Shown here: positions 14,512 through 23,836 of the stretch, piece by piece
How the letters are laid out: each line of letters starts with the position of its first letter
Position numbering within the stretch: position 1 is the first letter of the stretch
Assembly (NCBI RefSeq): GCF_023023025.1
Contig: NZ_CP095481.1
Span: 9,499,001-9,563,000 of the forward strand
Direction: 5' to 3'
Origin: Amycolatopsis sp. WQ 127309
GTDB lineage: Bacteria; Actinomycetota; Actinomycetes; Mycobacteriales; Pseudonocardiaceae
DNA length: 64,000 nt
Program-made: the position numbers and the translations under genes
The notes under the pieces: model-generated
Seen by the model: the letters and a program-made list of their open reading frames with translations, nothing else
What the model was told of the DNA's origin: nothing
The model's database searches: none

Positions 14512-16474
14512 GGGTGTCTCCTTCGGGTGTGAGCGTGACCAGGACCTGGTCGGCGGTGACGGTTTCGTGCTGCGCGCAGGAAAGCCGCTCGATCGTCCCG
14601 GCGAACGGCGCGACGATGCGGTTCTCCATCTTCATCGCCTCGACGACCACCAGCAGCTCCCCCGCTTCGACCCGCGCACCGGGTGCGCAGGCCACCCCGA
14701 CGACGACCCCCGGCATCGGCGTGCGCACGGCGCCGTCGGAGGTGTCACCGCCGCCTTCGTCGAAACTCCGGCGGCCCAGCGCGACGCGGTGGCCGCCGAT
14801 GACGATCTCGTAGCCGGCCGCGGTGGCCAACCCGGTCCACTGGGTGGTCCCGACGGTGCCGCGGACCAGCCCGCCCGGCGCGGGTGCGGCGAGCACGGTG
14901 AAGCGGCCGCCGTCGGTGTCGACGCGCAGCCCGGCGCGGTCGCGGGACAGTAGCCGGGCCTCGCGGTCCCGGCCTTCGTGGCGGACGCCGATCCGTCCGA
15001 GCGGCGCGTCGGGGTCGAGGGCGGCGCGGTCGAACGCCCCGACGGTGCCCGACCACGGCGAGGCCCCGGCGGTCCGGTCCGGCACCGCCATGGCCGCCGC
15101 GCAGGCGAGGGCCCGCGCCGCCCGGTCCGGCGGCGCGGACCGGGCGGTGAAGGCGTCGACCAGGTGGGTGTCGACGCGGCCGTCGAGCACGCGGGGTTCG
15201 GCCAGCAGCTCGCCGAGGAAGCCGAGGTTGGTGGTCAGCCCGACGAGCGTGGTCTCCCCGATCGCGGTGCGGAGGCGGGCGAGCGCCGTTTCCCGGTCCG
15301 GCCCGGCGGCCACCAGCTTCGCGACCATCGGATCGTAGAAGCCCGGCACCGCGCCGGGCCCGTCGAACGCGGCTTCGACGCGGACCCCGGGCGGCCACTC
15401 GACGACCTCGGCGCGGCCGGGCGCGGGCCGGAACCCGTGGGCCGGGTCCTCGGCGTAGACCCGGCACTCGATCGCGTGGCCGGTGGCCCGGATCCGGTGC
15501 TGCGGCAGCGGGAGCGGCTCGCCGTCGGCGACGCGCAGCTGCCACTCGACCAGGTCGAGCCCGGTGATCTCCTCGGTGACCGGGTGCTCCACCTGCAGCC
15601 GGGTGTTGACCTCAAGGAAGAAGAACCGGCCGTCGCCGTCGAGGATGAACTCGAACGTGCCGGCGCCGACGTACCCCAGCGCGGTGGCGCCCCGCACGGC
15701 CGCGTCGAGCAGGGCCTTGCGGGTGACCGGCGGCAGGTGCGGGGCCGGCGCCTCCTCGACGATCTTCTGGTGCCGGCGCTGCAGCGAGCACTCGCGTTCG
15801 AGCAGGTGCACCACGTTCCCGTGCCGGTCGCCGAACACCTGGACCTCGATGTGCCGGGGCGCGGCGACGTACCGCTCGGCCAGCAGCCGGCCGTCGCCGA
15901 AGCCGGCCCGGCCGAGGCGGACGGCCTCGGCCACCGCCTCGGGCAGCTCGGCGTCGCCGTGGACCACGCGCATGCCCTTGCCGCCGCCCCCGGCGACCGG
16001 CTTGAGGATCGCCGGGTACCCGATCCGCGCGGCGTCGGCGCGCAGCTGCGCCGCGGACTCCGTCGCATGCTCCGAACCGGGCAGCACCGGCACGCCGGCG
16101 GCGGCCATCAGCTCCCGGGCCCGGGCCTTGTCCCCCATCGCCGCGATCGTGGCGGCGTCCGGTCCGATGTAGACCAGCCCGGCCTCGGTCACCCGCGCCG
16201 CGAACTCCGGGTTCTCCGACAGGAAGCCGTAACCGGGGTGGACGGCGTCGCAGTCGGTCCGCAGCGCCGCGCCGACGACCGCGTCGATGTCGAGGTAGCT
16301 CTCCCGGGCCGCCGACGGTCCGATGTGGACGGTCTCGAAGGCGCCTTCGAGGTGGGCGGCACCCGCGTCGGCGTCGGAGTGCACGGCGACGTGGTCGACG
16401 CCGAGCCGGCGGCAGGTGCGCGCGATCCGGCGGGCGATCTCACCGCGGTTGGCGATCAGCACACGTTTCGGCAT
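14504..16474 (-). CDS. Acyl-CoA carboxylase biotin-carboxylase/BCCP subunit (methylcrotonyl/propionyl type)
   Basis: Subunit of 656 residues: biotin carboxylase (~1-450; ANRGEIARRI start, the ATP-grasp glycine-rich GGGGKGM loop and the EVNTRLQVEHPVTE signature), a linker, and a C-terminal biotin carrier domain with AMKME, whose Lys615 takes biotin. It carboxylates biotin with ATP and bicarbonate and passes CO2 to the carboxyltransferase encoded 6 bp upstream. Length and layout match actinobacterial AccA1/AccA3. The position between an alpha-oxoamine synthase-carboxyltransferase pair and an ATP-grasp ligase indicates dedicated precursor supply. Confidence 0.95.
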   Translation of the reverse strand: MPKRVLIANRGEIARRIARTCRRLGVDHVAVHSDADAGAAHLEGAFETVHIGPSAARESYLDIDAVVGAALRTDCDAVHPGYGFLSENPEFAARVTEAGLVYIGPDAATIAAMGDKARARELMAAAGVPVLPGSEHATESAAQLRADAARIGYPAILKPVAGGGGKGMRVVHGDAELPEAVAEAVRLGRAGFGDGRLLAERYVAAPRHIEVQVFGDRHGNVVHLLERECSLQRRHQKIVEEAPAPHLPPVTRKALLDAAVRGATALGYVGAGTFEFILDGDGRFFFLEVNTRLQVEHPVTEEITGLDLVEWQLRVADGEPLPLPQHRIRATGHAIECRVYAEDPAHGFRPAPGRAEVVEWPPGVRVEAAFDGPGAVPGFYDPMVAKLVAAGPDRETALARLRTAIGETTLVGLTTNLGFLGELLAEPRVLDGRVDTHLVDAFTARSAPPDRAARALACAAAMAVPDRTAGASPWSGTVGAFDRAALDPDAPLGRIGVRHEGRDREARLLSRDRAGLRVDTDGGRFTVLAAPAPGGLVRGTVGTTQWTGLATAAGYEIVIGGHRVALGRRSFDEGGGDTSDGAVRTPMPGVVVGVACAPGARVEAGELLVVVEAMKMENRIVAPFAGTIERLSCAQHETVTADQVLVTLTPEGDTHA

Positions 16475-16480
16475 CTTCCC

Positions 16481-18085
16481 TCACATCCTGAAGACCCCGA
16501 AGCGGGTCTCCCGCTTCGGCGCGTCGGCGGCCATGGCCAGGCACAGCGCCAGCCAGTCCCGGGTCTCGACGGGGTCGACGACGGCGTCGACCCACAGCCG
16601 GGCCGCGTAGTACAACGGCTGCGCCTGCCGCTCGTAGGAGGCGAGGATCGGCTCCCGGATCGCCGCCTCCTCCTCGGGCGTGAGCTCGCGGCCCTCCTTG
16701 GCGAGCTGGTCGCCGCGGATGAGGGTCATCACCTTCGCCGTCTGCTCCGCGCCGACGACCGTGGAGCGCGCGCTCGGCCACATCGCCATCAGCTGCGAGC
16801 CCATCGACCGCCCGCACATCGCGAAGTTGCCGGCGCCGTAACTGCCGCCGATCACCAGGCTGAACTTCGGCACCTTGGCGCACGAGACGGCGTTGACCAG
16901 CTTCGCGCCGTGCTTGGTGATCCCGCCGGCCTCGTACTCGGCGCCGACCATGAACCCGTTGATGTTGTGCAGGAACAGCAGCGGGATGTCGCGCTGGGCG
17001 CACACCTCGATGAAGTTCGCGGCCTTCTGCGCGCTCTCGGAGAACAGGACGCCGTCGTTGATCAGCACCCCGACCGGGTAGCCGCCGACGTGCCCGGTCC
17101 CGCAGACGATCGTCGGGCCGAACCGGGCGCGGTACTCGGTCAGCTCGCTGTCGTCGAGCAGCCGGGCCAGGATCTCGCGCGCCGGGATGTGCTCCTTGAG
17201 CCCGGCGCTGACGACACCCGGCAGCTCGGCGGGGTCGTACTTCGGCGGCCGCGGTGCCTGGGGTGGTTCCGCCAGCCGCGGCCGGGTGCTGCGCGCGGCG
17301 AGGTCACGCAGGATCGCGAGGGCGTGGTCGTCGTTTTCGGCGAGGTGGTCGGCCACGCCGGTGACGCGGGTGTGCAGGTCGGCGCCGCCGAGCGTCTCGG
17401 CGTCGACGACCTCGCCCGTCGCGGCGCGCACCAGCTGCGGGCCGCCGAGGAACACGGTGCCGGTGCCGCGGACCATCACCGTCTCGTCGCACATCGCCGG
17501 GATGTACGCGCCGCCGGCGGTGCACGACCCCATCACGGCCGCCAGCTGGGGCAGCCCCTCGGCCGACATCTCCGCGATGTTGCGGAAGATCCGGCCGAGG
17601 TGGTCCTCGTCGGGGAAGAGGTCCTCCTGCAGCGGCAGGAACACCCCGCCGGAGTCGACCAGGTAGAGGCAGCCCAGGCCGTTCTCGCGGGCGATCTTCT
17701 GCCCGCGCAGGTGCTTGCGGACGCCGAGCGGGAAGTACGTGCCGCCCTTCACGGTGGCGTCGTTGGCGAAGATCATGAACGGCCGGCCGGCCACGACCCC
17801 GATCCCGGTGACGAGCGCGGCCGAGGGGACCGGCTCGTCGTAGACGTCGTGCGCGGCGAGCTGCCCGACCTCCAGCAGCGGTGTGCCGGGGTCGAGCAGC
17901 CGGGAGATCCGTTGCCGCGCGGTCAGTTTGCCGCGATCGGCGTGCTTGCGGTGGGCCTTCTCGCTGCCGCCGGCGAGCGCCGCGGCCTTGGCCAGGGCGA
18001 TCACCGCGCGGTTGACCTCGAAGTCCTCGACGTTGCGGCGGAAGCCGGCCGAGGCGACGTCGACGTGCGAACGCAGGGCCGTCAC
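16481..18085 (-). CDS. Acyl-CoA carboxyltransferase subunit, methylcrotonyl-CoA-carboxylase type
   Basis: Protein of 534 residues that moves the carboxyl from biotin to an acyl-CoA. Both crotonase-like halves are present. NDATVKGGTYFP, LYLVDSGGVFLP, FPDEDHLGRIF, MGSCTAGGAYIPAM and NINGFMVG are hallmarks of methylcrotonyl- or geranyl-CoA carboxylase rather than acetyl/propionyl-CoA carboxylase, which suggests gamma-carboxylation of an unsaturated acyl-CoA. The GTG start overlaps the stop of the alpha-oxoamine synthase as GTGA (4 nt). This is far shorter than the open frame, whose upstream part only shadows that gene. No leucine-catabolism partners are nearby, so a biosynthetic role is inferred. 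Confidence 0.92.
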   Translation of the reverse strand: MTALRSHVDVASAGFRRNVEDFEVNRAVIALAKAAALAGGSEKAHRKHADRGKLTARQRISRLLDPGTPLLEVGQLAAHDVYDEPVPSAALVTGIGVVAGRPFMIFANDATVKGGTYFPLGVRKHLRGQKIARENGLGCLYLVDSGGVFLPLQEDLFPDEDHLGRIFRNIAEMSAEGLPQLAAVMGSCTAGGAYIPAMCDETVMVRGTGTVFLGGPQLVRAATGEVVDAETLGGADLHTRVTGVADHLAENDDHALAILRDLAARSTRPRLAEPPQAPRPPKYDPAELPGVVSAGLKEHIPAREILARLLDDSELTEYRARFGPTIVCGTGHVGGYPVGVLINDGVLFSESAQKAANFIEVCAQRDIPLLFLHNINGFMVGAEYEAGGITKHGAKLVNAVSCAKVPKFSLVIGGSYGAGNFAMCGRSMGSQLMAMWPSARSTVVGAEQTAKVMTLIRGDQLAKEGRELTPEEEAAIREPILASYERQAQPLYYAARLWVDAVVDPVETRDWLALCLAMAADAPKRETRFGVFRM

Positions 18086-19287
18086 GCCTCCCCCAACGTG
18101 CCCAGCAACGCGGCGAACTTCTCGATCTCGGCGGTGGTCATGCTGGCGCGCAGCATGATCCGCAGCCCCGCCTTGCCGCGGCCGATGATCGGGAAGAAGA
18201 TCGGCGAGACGTAGAAGCCGTTGCGGAACAGGCCCTGCGCGAGCCGGACGGTCGCGTCCTCCGACCCCACCCGGACGAACCGGATCGGCAGGCCGTCGCC
18301 GCGTTCGCCGGTCTCCACCAGGCGGTCGAACCGGGCGATGTTGTCCTGCAGCCGCTGCTGCAACGCGGTCAGCTCGGGGGTCCGGTGCAGCTCCGCGGAC
18401 GCGAGCAGCCCGCCGAGGCCCGCGGTGTTGATCCGCTGCGACCACATCAGCGGGCCGCCGTTGCGCTGCGCGGTGTCCAGCCGCCACTGGGACCCGCGGC
18501 GGCCGAGGAAGATCGCGCCGCCGGACGCGCCGAAGCCCTTGTTCAGCGAGGTGATGATGATCGTGCGGTCGTTGATCTGGCCCAGTTCTTCGAGCACGAC
18601 GCCACGGCCGCGGTGGCCGACCGTGGAGATGCCGTGGGCCTCGTCGAAGACCAGGAACAGGCCGTACTTCTCCTGCAGGCGAAGGAGTTCCTTCACCGGC
18701 GCCTGGCCCCCGGTGCTGTAGACGCCGTCGGCGACGTAGGCGACCCGCTTGTGCTGCTTGCACAGTTCTTCCAGCGCTTCGACGTCGTTGTGCGGCACCA
18801 CGGCGACTTCGGTTTCGTCGGCGACGCTCGGCTTCATGGCGTTGAGGCAGAAGTGCGCGTTCTTGTCGAACACCATCAGCGGCGGCTCGCCCTCGGTGAA
18901 GATGCCGGACGCGACGAGCGGCAGGGCCGCCCACGCGGCGGCGGCGCACGAGTTGAGCGTCACCGCCTCGACGTCGAACAGCTCCGACAGCGCCGCTTCG
19001 GCGTCCCTGAGCGCCCCGAAGCGCACGCGCATCCGGGACGTCGAGGTGTTCAGCGCGCCTTCGGCGAGCACGGCGTCGGCCGCGGCCCGCACCAGCTTCG
19101 GGTGCGTGTCGAGGCCGAGGTAGGAGTAGGACGACATGTTCACGAACTCGTGGCCGTCGGCGAGCGCGCGGTGGCGGCCGTCGCCGAGCCCGGCCACGAC
19201 GACGTCGAACAGCCCGGCCTTGTTGGTGACGTCCCAGAAGTCGTCGCTGATCCGGGCCGACTTCTTGATGTTCAGGAACGAGTGCAT
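18082..19287 (-). CDS. PLP-dependent alpha-oxoamine synthase (AONS/KBL/CqsA family)
   Basis: Fold-type-I PLP enzyme of 401 residues that decarboxylatively condenses an amino acid with an acyl thioester to an alpha-aminoketone. Family marks are NMSSYSYLGLDTHPK near the start, DEAHGISTVGHRGRG and the PLP Lys250 in TSLNKGFGASGG. It resembles 8-amino-7-oxononanoate synthase, aminoketobutyrate CoA-ligase and CqsA, and the sequence alone does not fix the substrates. Biotin genes are absent nearby. It sits between the dehydrogenase and carboxylase genes with GAGGAG before its ATG, so an aminoketone intermediate in this pathway is plausible. Confidence 0.9.
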   Translation of the reverse strand: MHSFLNIKKSARISDDFWDVTNKAGLFDVVVAGLGDGRHRALADGHEFVNMSSYSYLGLDTHPKLVRAAADAVLAEGALNTSTSRMRVRFGALRDAEAALSELFDVEAVTLNSCAAAAWAALPLVASGIFTEGEPPLMVFDKNAHFCLNAMKPSVADETEVAVVPHNDVEALEELCKQHKRVAYVADGVYSTGGQAPVKELLRLQEKYGLFLVFDEAHGISTVGHRGRGVVLEELGQINDRTIIITSLNKGFGASGGAIFLGRRGSQWRLDTAQRNGGPLMWSQRINTAGLGGLLASAELHRTPELTALQQRLQDNIARFDRLVETGERGDGLPIRFVRVGSEDATVRLAQGLFRNGFYVSPIFFPIIGRGKAGLRIMLRASMTTAEIEKFAALLGTLGEA

Positions 19288-19306
19288 CGGTTTCTCCTCA
19301 AGGGTT

Positions 19307-20167
19307 TCAGTAGGTGTGGAAGCCGCGGCCGGTCTTGCGGCCGAGGTGCCCGGCTTCGACCAGCCGCGCCAGCGACGGCGGCGTGGCGTACAGCGGCTCC
19401 TTGAACTCCGCGTGCAGTGCGGCCGCGATGGCGGCGACGACGTCCAGGCCGATCAGGTCGGCCAGCCGCAGCGGGCCCATCGGGTGCGCGCAGCCCAGCT
19501 CCATCGCGAGGTCGACCCGCTCGGCCGGGCAGTAGCCGGCCTCGACCAGCCGGATCGCCGCGAGCAGGTACGGGACCAGCAGCGCGTTGACCACGAACCC
19601 GCTGCGGTCGGCGACGGTGACCGCCCGCCGGTCCAGCGTGTCCTCGGCGAAGGCCGTCACCAGGTCGGTCACCGCGTCGGCCGTCGGCAGCGCCGGGACG
19701 ACTTCGACGAGCCGCAGCGCCGTGACCGGGTTGAAGAAGTGCAGGCCGATCACCCGCTCCGGGCGGCTGGTCACCGCGGCGAGCCGGGTGATCGCGATCG
19801 CCGACGTCGTCGTGGCCAGCACCGCGTCGTCGCCGGCGACCTTGTCGAGTGTGGCGAACAGGCCGAGCTTGAGCTGCTCGTCCTCCGGGATCGCCTCGAT
19901 CACCAGCTGCCGGTCGGCGAGGTCGGCGAGGTCCGTGCCGACCGAGAGGCGGGCCAGCGCGGCGTCGCGCTCGGCCGGGGTCAGCTTCCCCTTCTCCACG
20001 CGGCGGCCGAGCGACGCCGCGATCCGCCGTGGCGCCGAGACCAGCGAAGACTCCCGCGACACCGCCAGCCGGACGTCGACGCCCTTCGTCACGCAGAGCT
20101 CGGCGATCCCCGCGCCCATCGTGCCCGAGCCGACCACGCCGACCCGGGTGATTCCGTTCGCAAGCAC
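19307..20167 (-). CDS. 3-hydroxyacyl-CoA dehydrogenase (3-hydroxybutyryl-CoA dehydrogenase type)
   Basis: NAD(P)-dependent dehydrogenase of 286 residues, the usual length for stand-alone PaaH/Hbd enzymes. The Rossmann motif VGVVGSGTMGAGIAE, the catalytic His region GLHFFNPVTALRLVEVV and the C-terminal GRKTGRGFHTY are all present. It interconverts 3-hydroxyacyl and 3-oxoacyl thioesters; enzymes of this type also make hydroxymalonyl-type extender units on carrier proteins. It is the first gene of the leftward operon (19 bp before the oxoamine synthase), read from a GTG with GGGG upstream. Confidence 0.93.
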   Translation of the reverse strand: MLANGITRVGVVGSGTMGAGIAELCVTKGVDVRLAVSRESSLVSAPRRIAASLGRRVEKGKLTPAERDAALARLSVGTDLADLADRQLVIEAIPEDEQLKLGLFATLDKVAGDDAVLATTTSAIAITRLAAVTSRPERVIGLHFFNPVTALRLVEVVPALPTADAVTDLVTAFAEDTLDRRAVTVADRSGFVVNALLVPYLLAAIRLVEAGYCPAERVDLAMELGCAHPMGPLRLADLIGLDVVAAIAAALHAEFKEPLYATPPSLARLVEAGHLGRKTGRGFHTY

Positions 20168-20847
20168 TTGTTTCCCCGCATTCTGCCGGTCCGCGACATC
20201 CGCGTCGCCGCGTCAAGGAGTTGTCCTGTTCGAGATGATTGCCCGGGAGCACGACGAAAGGCGCGCCGAATCCGGCGACCCTGCCGAATACGCGTTCGCG
20301 CCGATGTGCGGCGCGGATCGCTCCGCGTCGCATTCCCGCCGTGTCACCCCAGTGCCCCGGTCCACCGCACCCCAGCCGTGGCGATCGCCAGTCTGCCCAT
20401 GCCGGGCGTCGCGGCGCCATGGGGGCCGCTCCCCCACCTTTCCCACGGAGTGCCCCCGCCGTCCCACGGAATCGCCGTCAACAGCGCGAATCCGGCCCGA
20501 CCGGCACGTCGACACCGCCGGCCCGGACCGCCGGTGCGGCGTGGCTCACGGCGCCGGAGCGGGACGCGGACGCGCCCGGCGCGTGTCAACCTCCGATCGG
20601 GCGAGCCCCGGATTCCGGGGTCCCGCGACCCGGCCGGGAAAACCTGGGGGACTCGCCCGCCCCGTTACCAGAAGACCTCCACGCAACGCTCCCGCTTATT
20701 CCAGTATTCGGTCCCGCTTGGCGTGATCACACCCGTCGTGTATCCAAGAAGTGCCTATCCGGAGTGACCGGAGAGCTGGGGGAACAATTCGATGCGCGAA
20801 TACGATTATTCCGATGATCATGTCCCGTTACCCGGTCCCCACCGGGC
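20168..20847. other. 680-bp divergent intergenic region
   Basis: Lies between the leftward precursor operon and the rightward LAL regulator. The frames crossing it lack recognisable protein features and good ribosome-binding sites. It presumably holds promoters for both sides; only one candidate is convincing enough to list separately. Confidence 0.5.
20718..20746 (+). promoter_or_regulatory. Candidate promoter for the LAL regulator
   Basis: TTGGCG (20718-20723) and TATCCA (20741-20746) lie 17 bp apart, about 100 bp upstream of the regulator start. The spacing is ideal but the -10 is weak. Between the two boxes lies the palindromic TGATCA. Confidence 0.3.
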
Positions 20848-23700
20848 ATGCTGATCCGGTCGCCGGACCTGATCGGCCGGGACGGCGAGCTGCGGGAACT
20901 CGCCACGGCCTTCGACGACGCGCTGGCCGGGCACGGCCGCGCCGTCGTCCTCGTCGGGGAAAGCGGGATCGGCAAGTCCCGGCTCGCGCGGGAGGCGGCC
21001 GCCCGGGCGGCCGGGCGCGGCGCCCGGGTGCTGCGCGGCCAAGGCAGCTCGATCGGGCCGCTGGTGCCGTTCCGCCCGCTGGCCGAGGCCCTGCTCTCGC
21101 TGACCCGGGACACCGAACCCCTCGACGTCGCCGAGCTCGGCCCGTACCTGCCGGCGCTCGGCGTCCTCGTCCCCGACTGGCGCACCGGCCCGGACGACGA
21201 CCCGGCGCCGCCGCTGCTGGTCGTCGCCGAGGCGGTGCTGCGGCTGCTCGCGGTGGTGGGCCGGGCCGGCGGCTGCGTGCTGGTGCTCGACGACCTCCAC
21301 GACACCGACGCGGAGACCCTGTTCGTGCTGGAGTACCTGGTCAACAACCTGGAATCGGCCCGGGTCCTGCTGATCGGCACGATCCGCGACCACACCTCCG
21401 CCGCCCGCGACATCGCCCGCTCGGCGGCCCGGCACGGCGTCTGCGCCGTCCGGACCCTGCACCGGCTGGGCCGCGACGACGTGCACGGCGTGATCGCGGC
21501 GTGCCTCGGCACGGACCGCGAGCGGGTGCCGGGCGCGACGGCCGGGCACCTGTGGCAGCTCAGCACCGGCATCCCGTTCCTCGTCGAAGAACTCCTGCAC
21601 GAGCTGATCCACGACGGCCTGCTGCTCGAGCGGTCCGACGGCTGGCACCTCGCGGACAAACCGGCCGGGACCGTGCCCGTCGCGCTGGTCACCAGCATCG
21701 AGGCCCGGATGACCCAGCTGGGACCGGATGGCGCCGAACTGCTGGCCGCCGCGGCCGTCATGGGTGCCCGGTTCGCCGCGCCGGTGGTCCAGCGGGCCGC
21801 CGGGGCCGACGACCGGACGGTGGCCGGCTTCCTCGACGCCGTGATCGACGCGCGGCTCGTCGAGCCGGACCCGGCGGCGCTCGGCTGGTACGCCTTCCGG
21901 CACCCGCTCACCGTCGAGGCCGTGCTCACCCGGCTGGGTCCCACCCGGCGGGCCGAACTCGCCCGGCTCGCCGCGGACGCCGCCGAACGGCTGCACCCCG
22001 GGCTCCCCGGCGACTGGTGCGCCCGGGTCGCGGAGCTGCGGCGGCTCGCGGGCGACCGGGCCGTCGCGGGACGGCTGTTCGCGGACGCCGGGCAACGCGC
22101 GCTCGCCGTCGGGGCGGCCGGGGCCGCGGTCGGGCTGTTCGGCCGCGCCGACGCGCTGCTGACCGACAGCCCCGATCTCCCGCTGCGCGGCGGTGTCCTC
22201 GAGTCGCTGGCCTACGTGCTCGGCGAGACCGGGCAGGTCGAGCGGGCCTTCGAGCTGTCGGGCCGGCTCGACGAGGTCGGGCTGTTCCACCGGGCCGCCG
22301 CGCTGCACGCGCGGCTGGCCTGGGCCGCCTGCCTGGCGGGCCGGTACGACGCCGGGCTCGCCCAGGTGGCCGCCGCCCGGGCGTGTCACGGGTCCGCCGG
22401 CCCGGACCGGCAGGGCGCGGCGATCGACGCCGTCCACGCGCTCCTGCTGCTGGAGGCGCCGGGCGGGGGCGGCGAAGCCGGGCAGCTGGCCGCGGCCGCC
22501 CTGGCGCAGGCCGAGCGGCACGACGACGCGGTCGTCGCCTGCCAGGCGCTGCTCGCGCTCGGCGTCCTCGCCTGGGAGCGGGACCCGGACGCGGCCCGGG
22601 ACCACCTCGAGCGGGCCCGGCTGCTGACCGAGACGCACCGGCTGCCGCTGTGGCGCACGCACGTCCTGCTCCGGCTGGGCGAGCACCTCGCGCAGGCGGA
22701 CGGCGACGTCGGCGGCCTGGTGCTGGCCCGGGACCAGGCGGACCGCGGTGGCGCGGTGGCGGTGAGCCACGCGGCGGACGCCCGGATCGTCCGGTACGGC
22801 CAGGTGCTCGGGGGCGAGTACCGGCCCGGCGAGCCGGCGCGGCTGGCGGCGGCCGCCGAGCGCCACCACCTCGACGCCGTCGTCCGCCACGCCCGCGTCA
22901 CCCGCGCGATCTGCGCCGCCCACCAAGCGGACCGGGCGGGCATGACCGAAGCGCTGGCCGGAATCCGCGCCGCCGACGGTGACCCCGGCCCGGGGCTGGC
23001 CCAGGCGTTCTGCGCCCTGCTCGAGGAGGACCGCGACCGCGCCCGGCGCGACCTGAGGCTCGCCGGCGGCGCGCCCCTGTCCGGCCGGCACGGGCTCGGG
23101 CCGCTGCTGGACGTCCTGGCCGGTGACCTGGGCCCGGACGAGCTGGCCGCCGCGGCCGCGGCCCCGGCGGGCCGGTTGCGCTGGAACCGGCAGTTCACCG
23201 CGCTGGCGGAGGCGGTCCTGCACGGCCGCCACGGCGACAGCGCCCGCGCGGAAGCCGCGGCGAAGGAGGCCCGGGACGCGGCCCGCCCGTACCGGATGGC
23301 GATCCACCTCGGGGCCCGGCTCGTGGCCGAGGCCGCCCTCGCCGACGGCTGGGGTGACCCGGTGCCGTGGCTGCGCGCCGCGGAGGAGTACTTCCACGAC
23401 GCCGCGGTCCCGGCGGTCGCCGGCGCGTGCCGGGTCCTGCTGCGCCGCGCGGGCGAGCCGGTCCGGCAGCGACGGCCCGGCCTGCACCGGCTCCCCCGGG
23501 AGCTGCTCGACGCCGGCGTCACCGTCCGGGAGTACGACGTGTTCCGGCTCCTGGCGCACCGGCTCGGCAACACCGAGATCGCCCGGCGGCTGCTGATCTC
23601 CCCGAAGACGGTGGAAAAGCACGTGTCCAGCCTGATGACGAAGACGAAGCTGCCCGACCGCGTCACCCTCTTCACCTACGCCTCGGACATCGGCCCGTGA
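20848..23700 (+). CDS. LAL-type (large ATP-binding LuxR) transcriptional regulator
   Basis: Protein of 950 residues. An N-terminal AAA/STAND ATPase has its Walker A at about residues 36-43 (GESGIGKS) and Walker B in VLVLDDLHD. A long alpha-helical, TPR-like middle follows, then a C-terminal LuxR helix-turn-helix (about 890-945; LGNTEIARRLLISPKTVEKHVSSLM). LAL regulators are usually pathway-specific activators of polyketide clusters (PikD family). Placed divergently from the precursor operon and 14 kb from the PKS, it is the best candidate activator. The ATG at 20848 has no strong Shine-Dalgarno. Confidence 0.93.
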   Translation: MLIRSPDLIGRDGELRELATAFDDALAGHGRAVVLVGESGIGKSRLAREAAARAAGRGARVLRGQGSSIGPLVPFRPLAEALLSLTRDTEPLDVAELGPYLPALGVLVPDWRTGPDDDPAPPLLVVAEAVLRLLAVVGRAGGCVLVLDDLHDTDAETLFVLEYLVNNLESARVLLIGTIRDHTSAARDIARSAARHGVCAVRTLHRLGRDDVHGVIAACLGTDRERVPGATAGHLWQLSTGIPFLVEELLHELIHDGLLLERSDGWHLADKPAGTVPVALVTSIEARMTQLGPDGAELLAAAAVMGARFAAPVVQRAAGADDRTVAGFLDAVIDARLVEPDPAALGWYAFRHPLTVEAVLTRLGPTRRAELARLAADAAERLHPGLPGDWCARVAELRRLAGDRAVAGRLFADAGQRALAVGAAGAAVGLFGRADALLTDSPDLPLRGGVLESLAYVLGETGQVERAFELSGRLDEVGLFHRAAALHARLAWAACLAGRYDAGLAQVAAARACHGSAGPDRQGAAIDAVHALLLLEAPGGGGEAGQLAAAALAQAERHDDAVVACQALLALGVLAWERDPDAARDHLERARLLTETHRLPLWRTHVLLRLGEHLAQADGDVGGLVLARDQADRGGAVAVSHAADARIVRYGQVLGGEYRPGEPARLAAAAERHHLDAVVRHARVTRAICAAHQADRAGMTEALAGIRAADGDPGPGLAQAFCALLEEDRDRARRDLRLAGGAPLSGRHGLGPLLDVLAGDLGPDELAAAAAAPAGRLRWNRQFTALAEAVLHGRHGDSARAEAAAKEARDAARPYRMAIHLGARLVAEAALADGWGDPVPWLRAAEEYFHDAAVPAVAGACRVLLRRAGEPVRQRRPGLHRLPRELLDAGVTVREYDVFRLLAHRLGNTEIARRLLISPKTVEKHVSSLMTKTKLPDRVTLFTYASDIGP

Positions 23701-23701
23701 G

Positions 23702-23722
23702 TCCTCGTGGACGGCACGAGGA
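23702..23722 (+). terminator. Hairpin after the LAL regulator
   Basis: TCCTCGTG and CACGAGGA form a perfect 8-bp stem with loop GACGG, starting 2 nt after the stop codon. There is no U-run, which is common for actinomycete terminators. Confidence 0.5.
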
Positions 23723-23836
23723 ACGGGGCAAGATCGACGGGGCGAAGAGGCATTCAGCCGGGGTTCACGTGGTTCACCCGGATGGTTCTTGTTAACTTCA
23801 CTTGTTGCAGCTCGGCCGGTGGAGGGGAAGTCGCAC

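Noticed and set aside
14504..18085. Housekeeping acetyl/propionyl-CoA carboxylase locus
   Set aside because: The carboxyltransferase has methylcrotonyl-type signatures and the genes sit inside an operon with condensing, PLP and ATP-grasp enzymes.
20213..20515. Possible 100-codon gene in the LAL upstream gap
   Set aside because: Polar, Arg/Ser-rich random-like sequence, no Shine-Dalgarno, no family resemblance.
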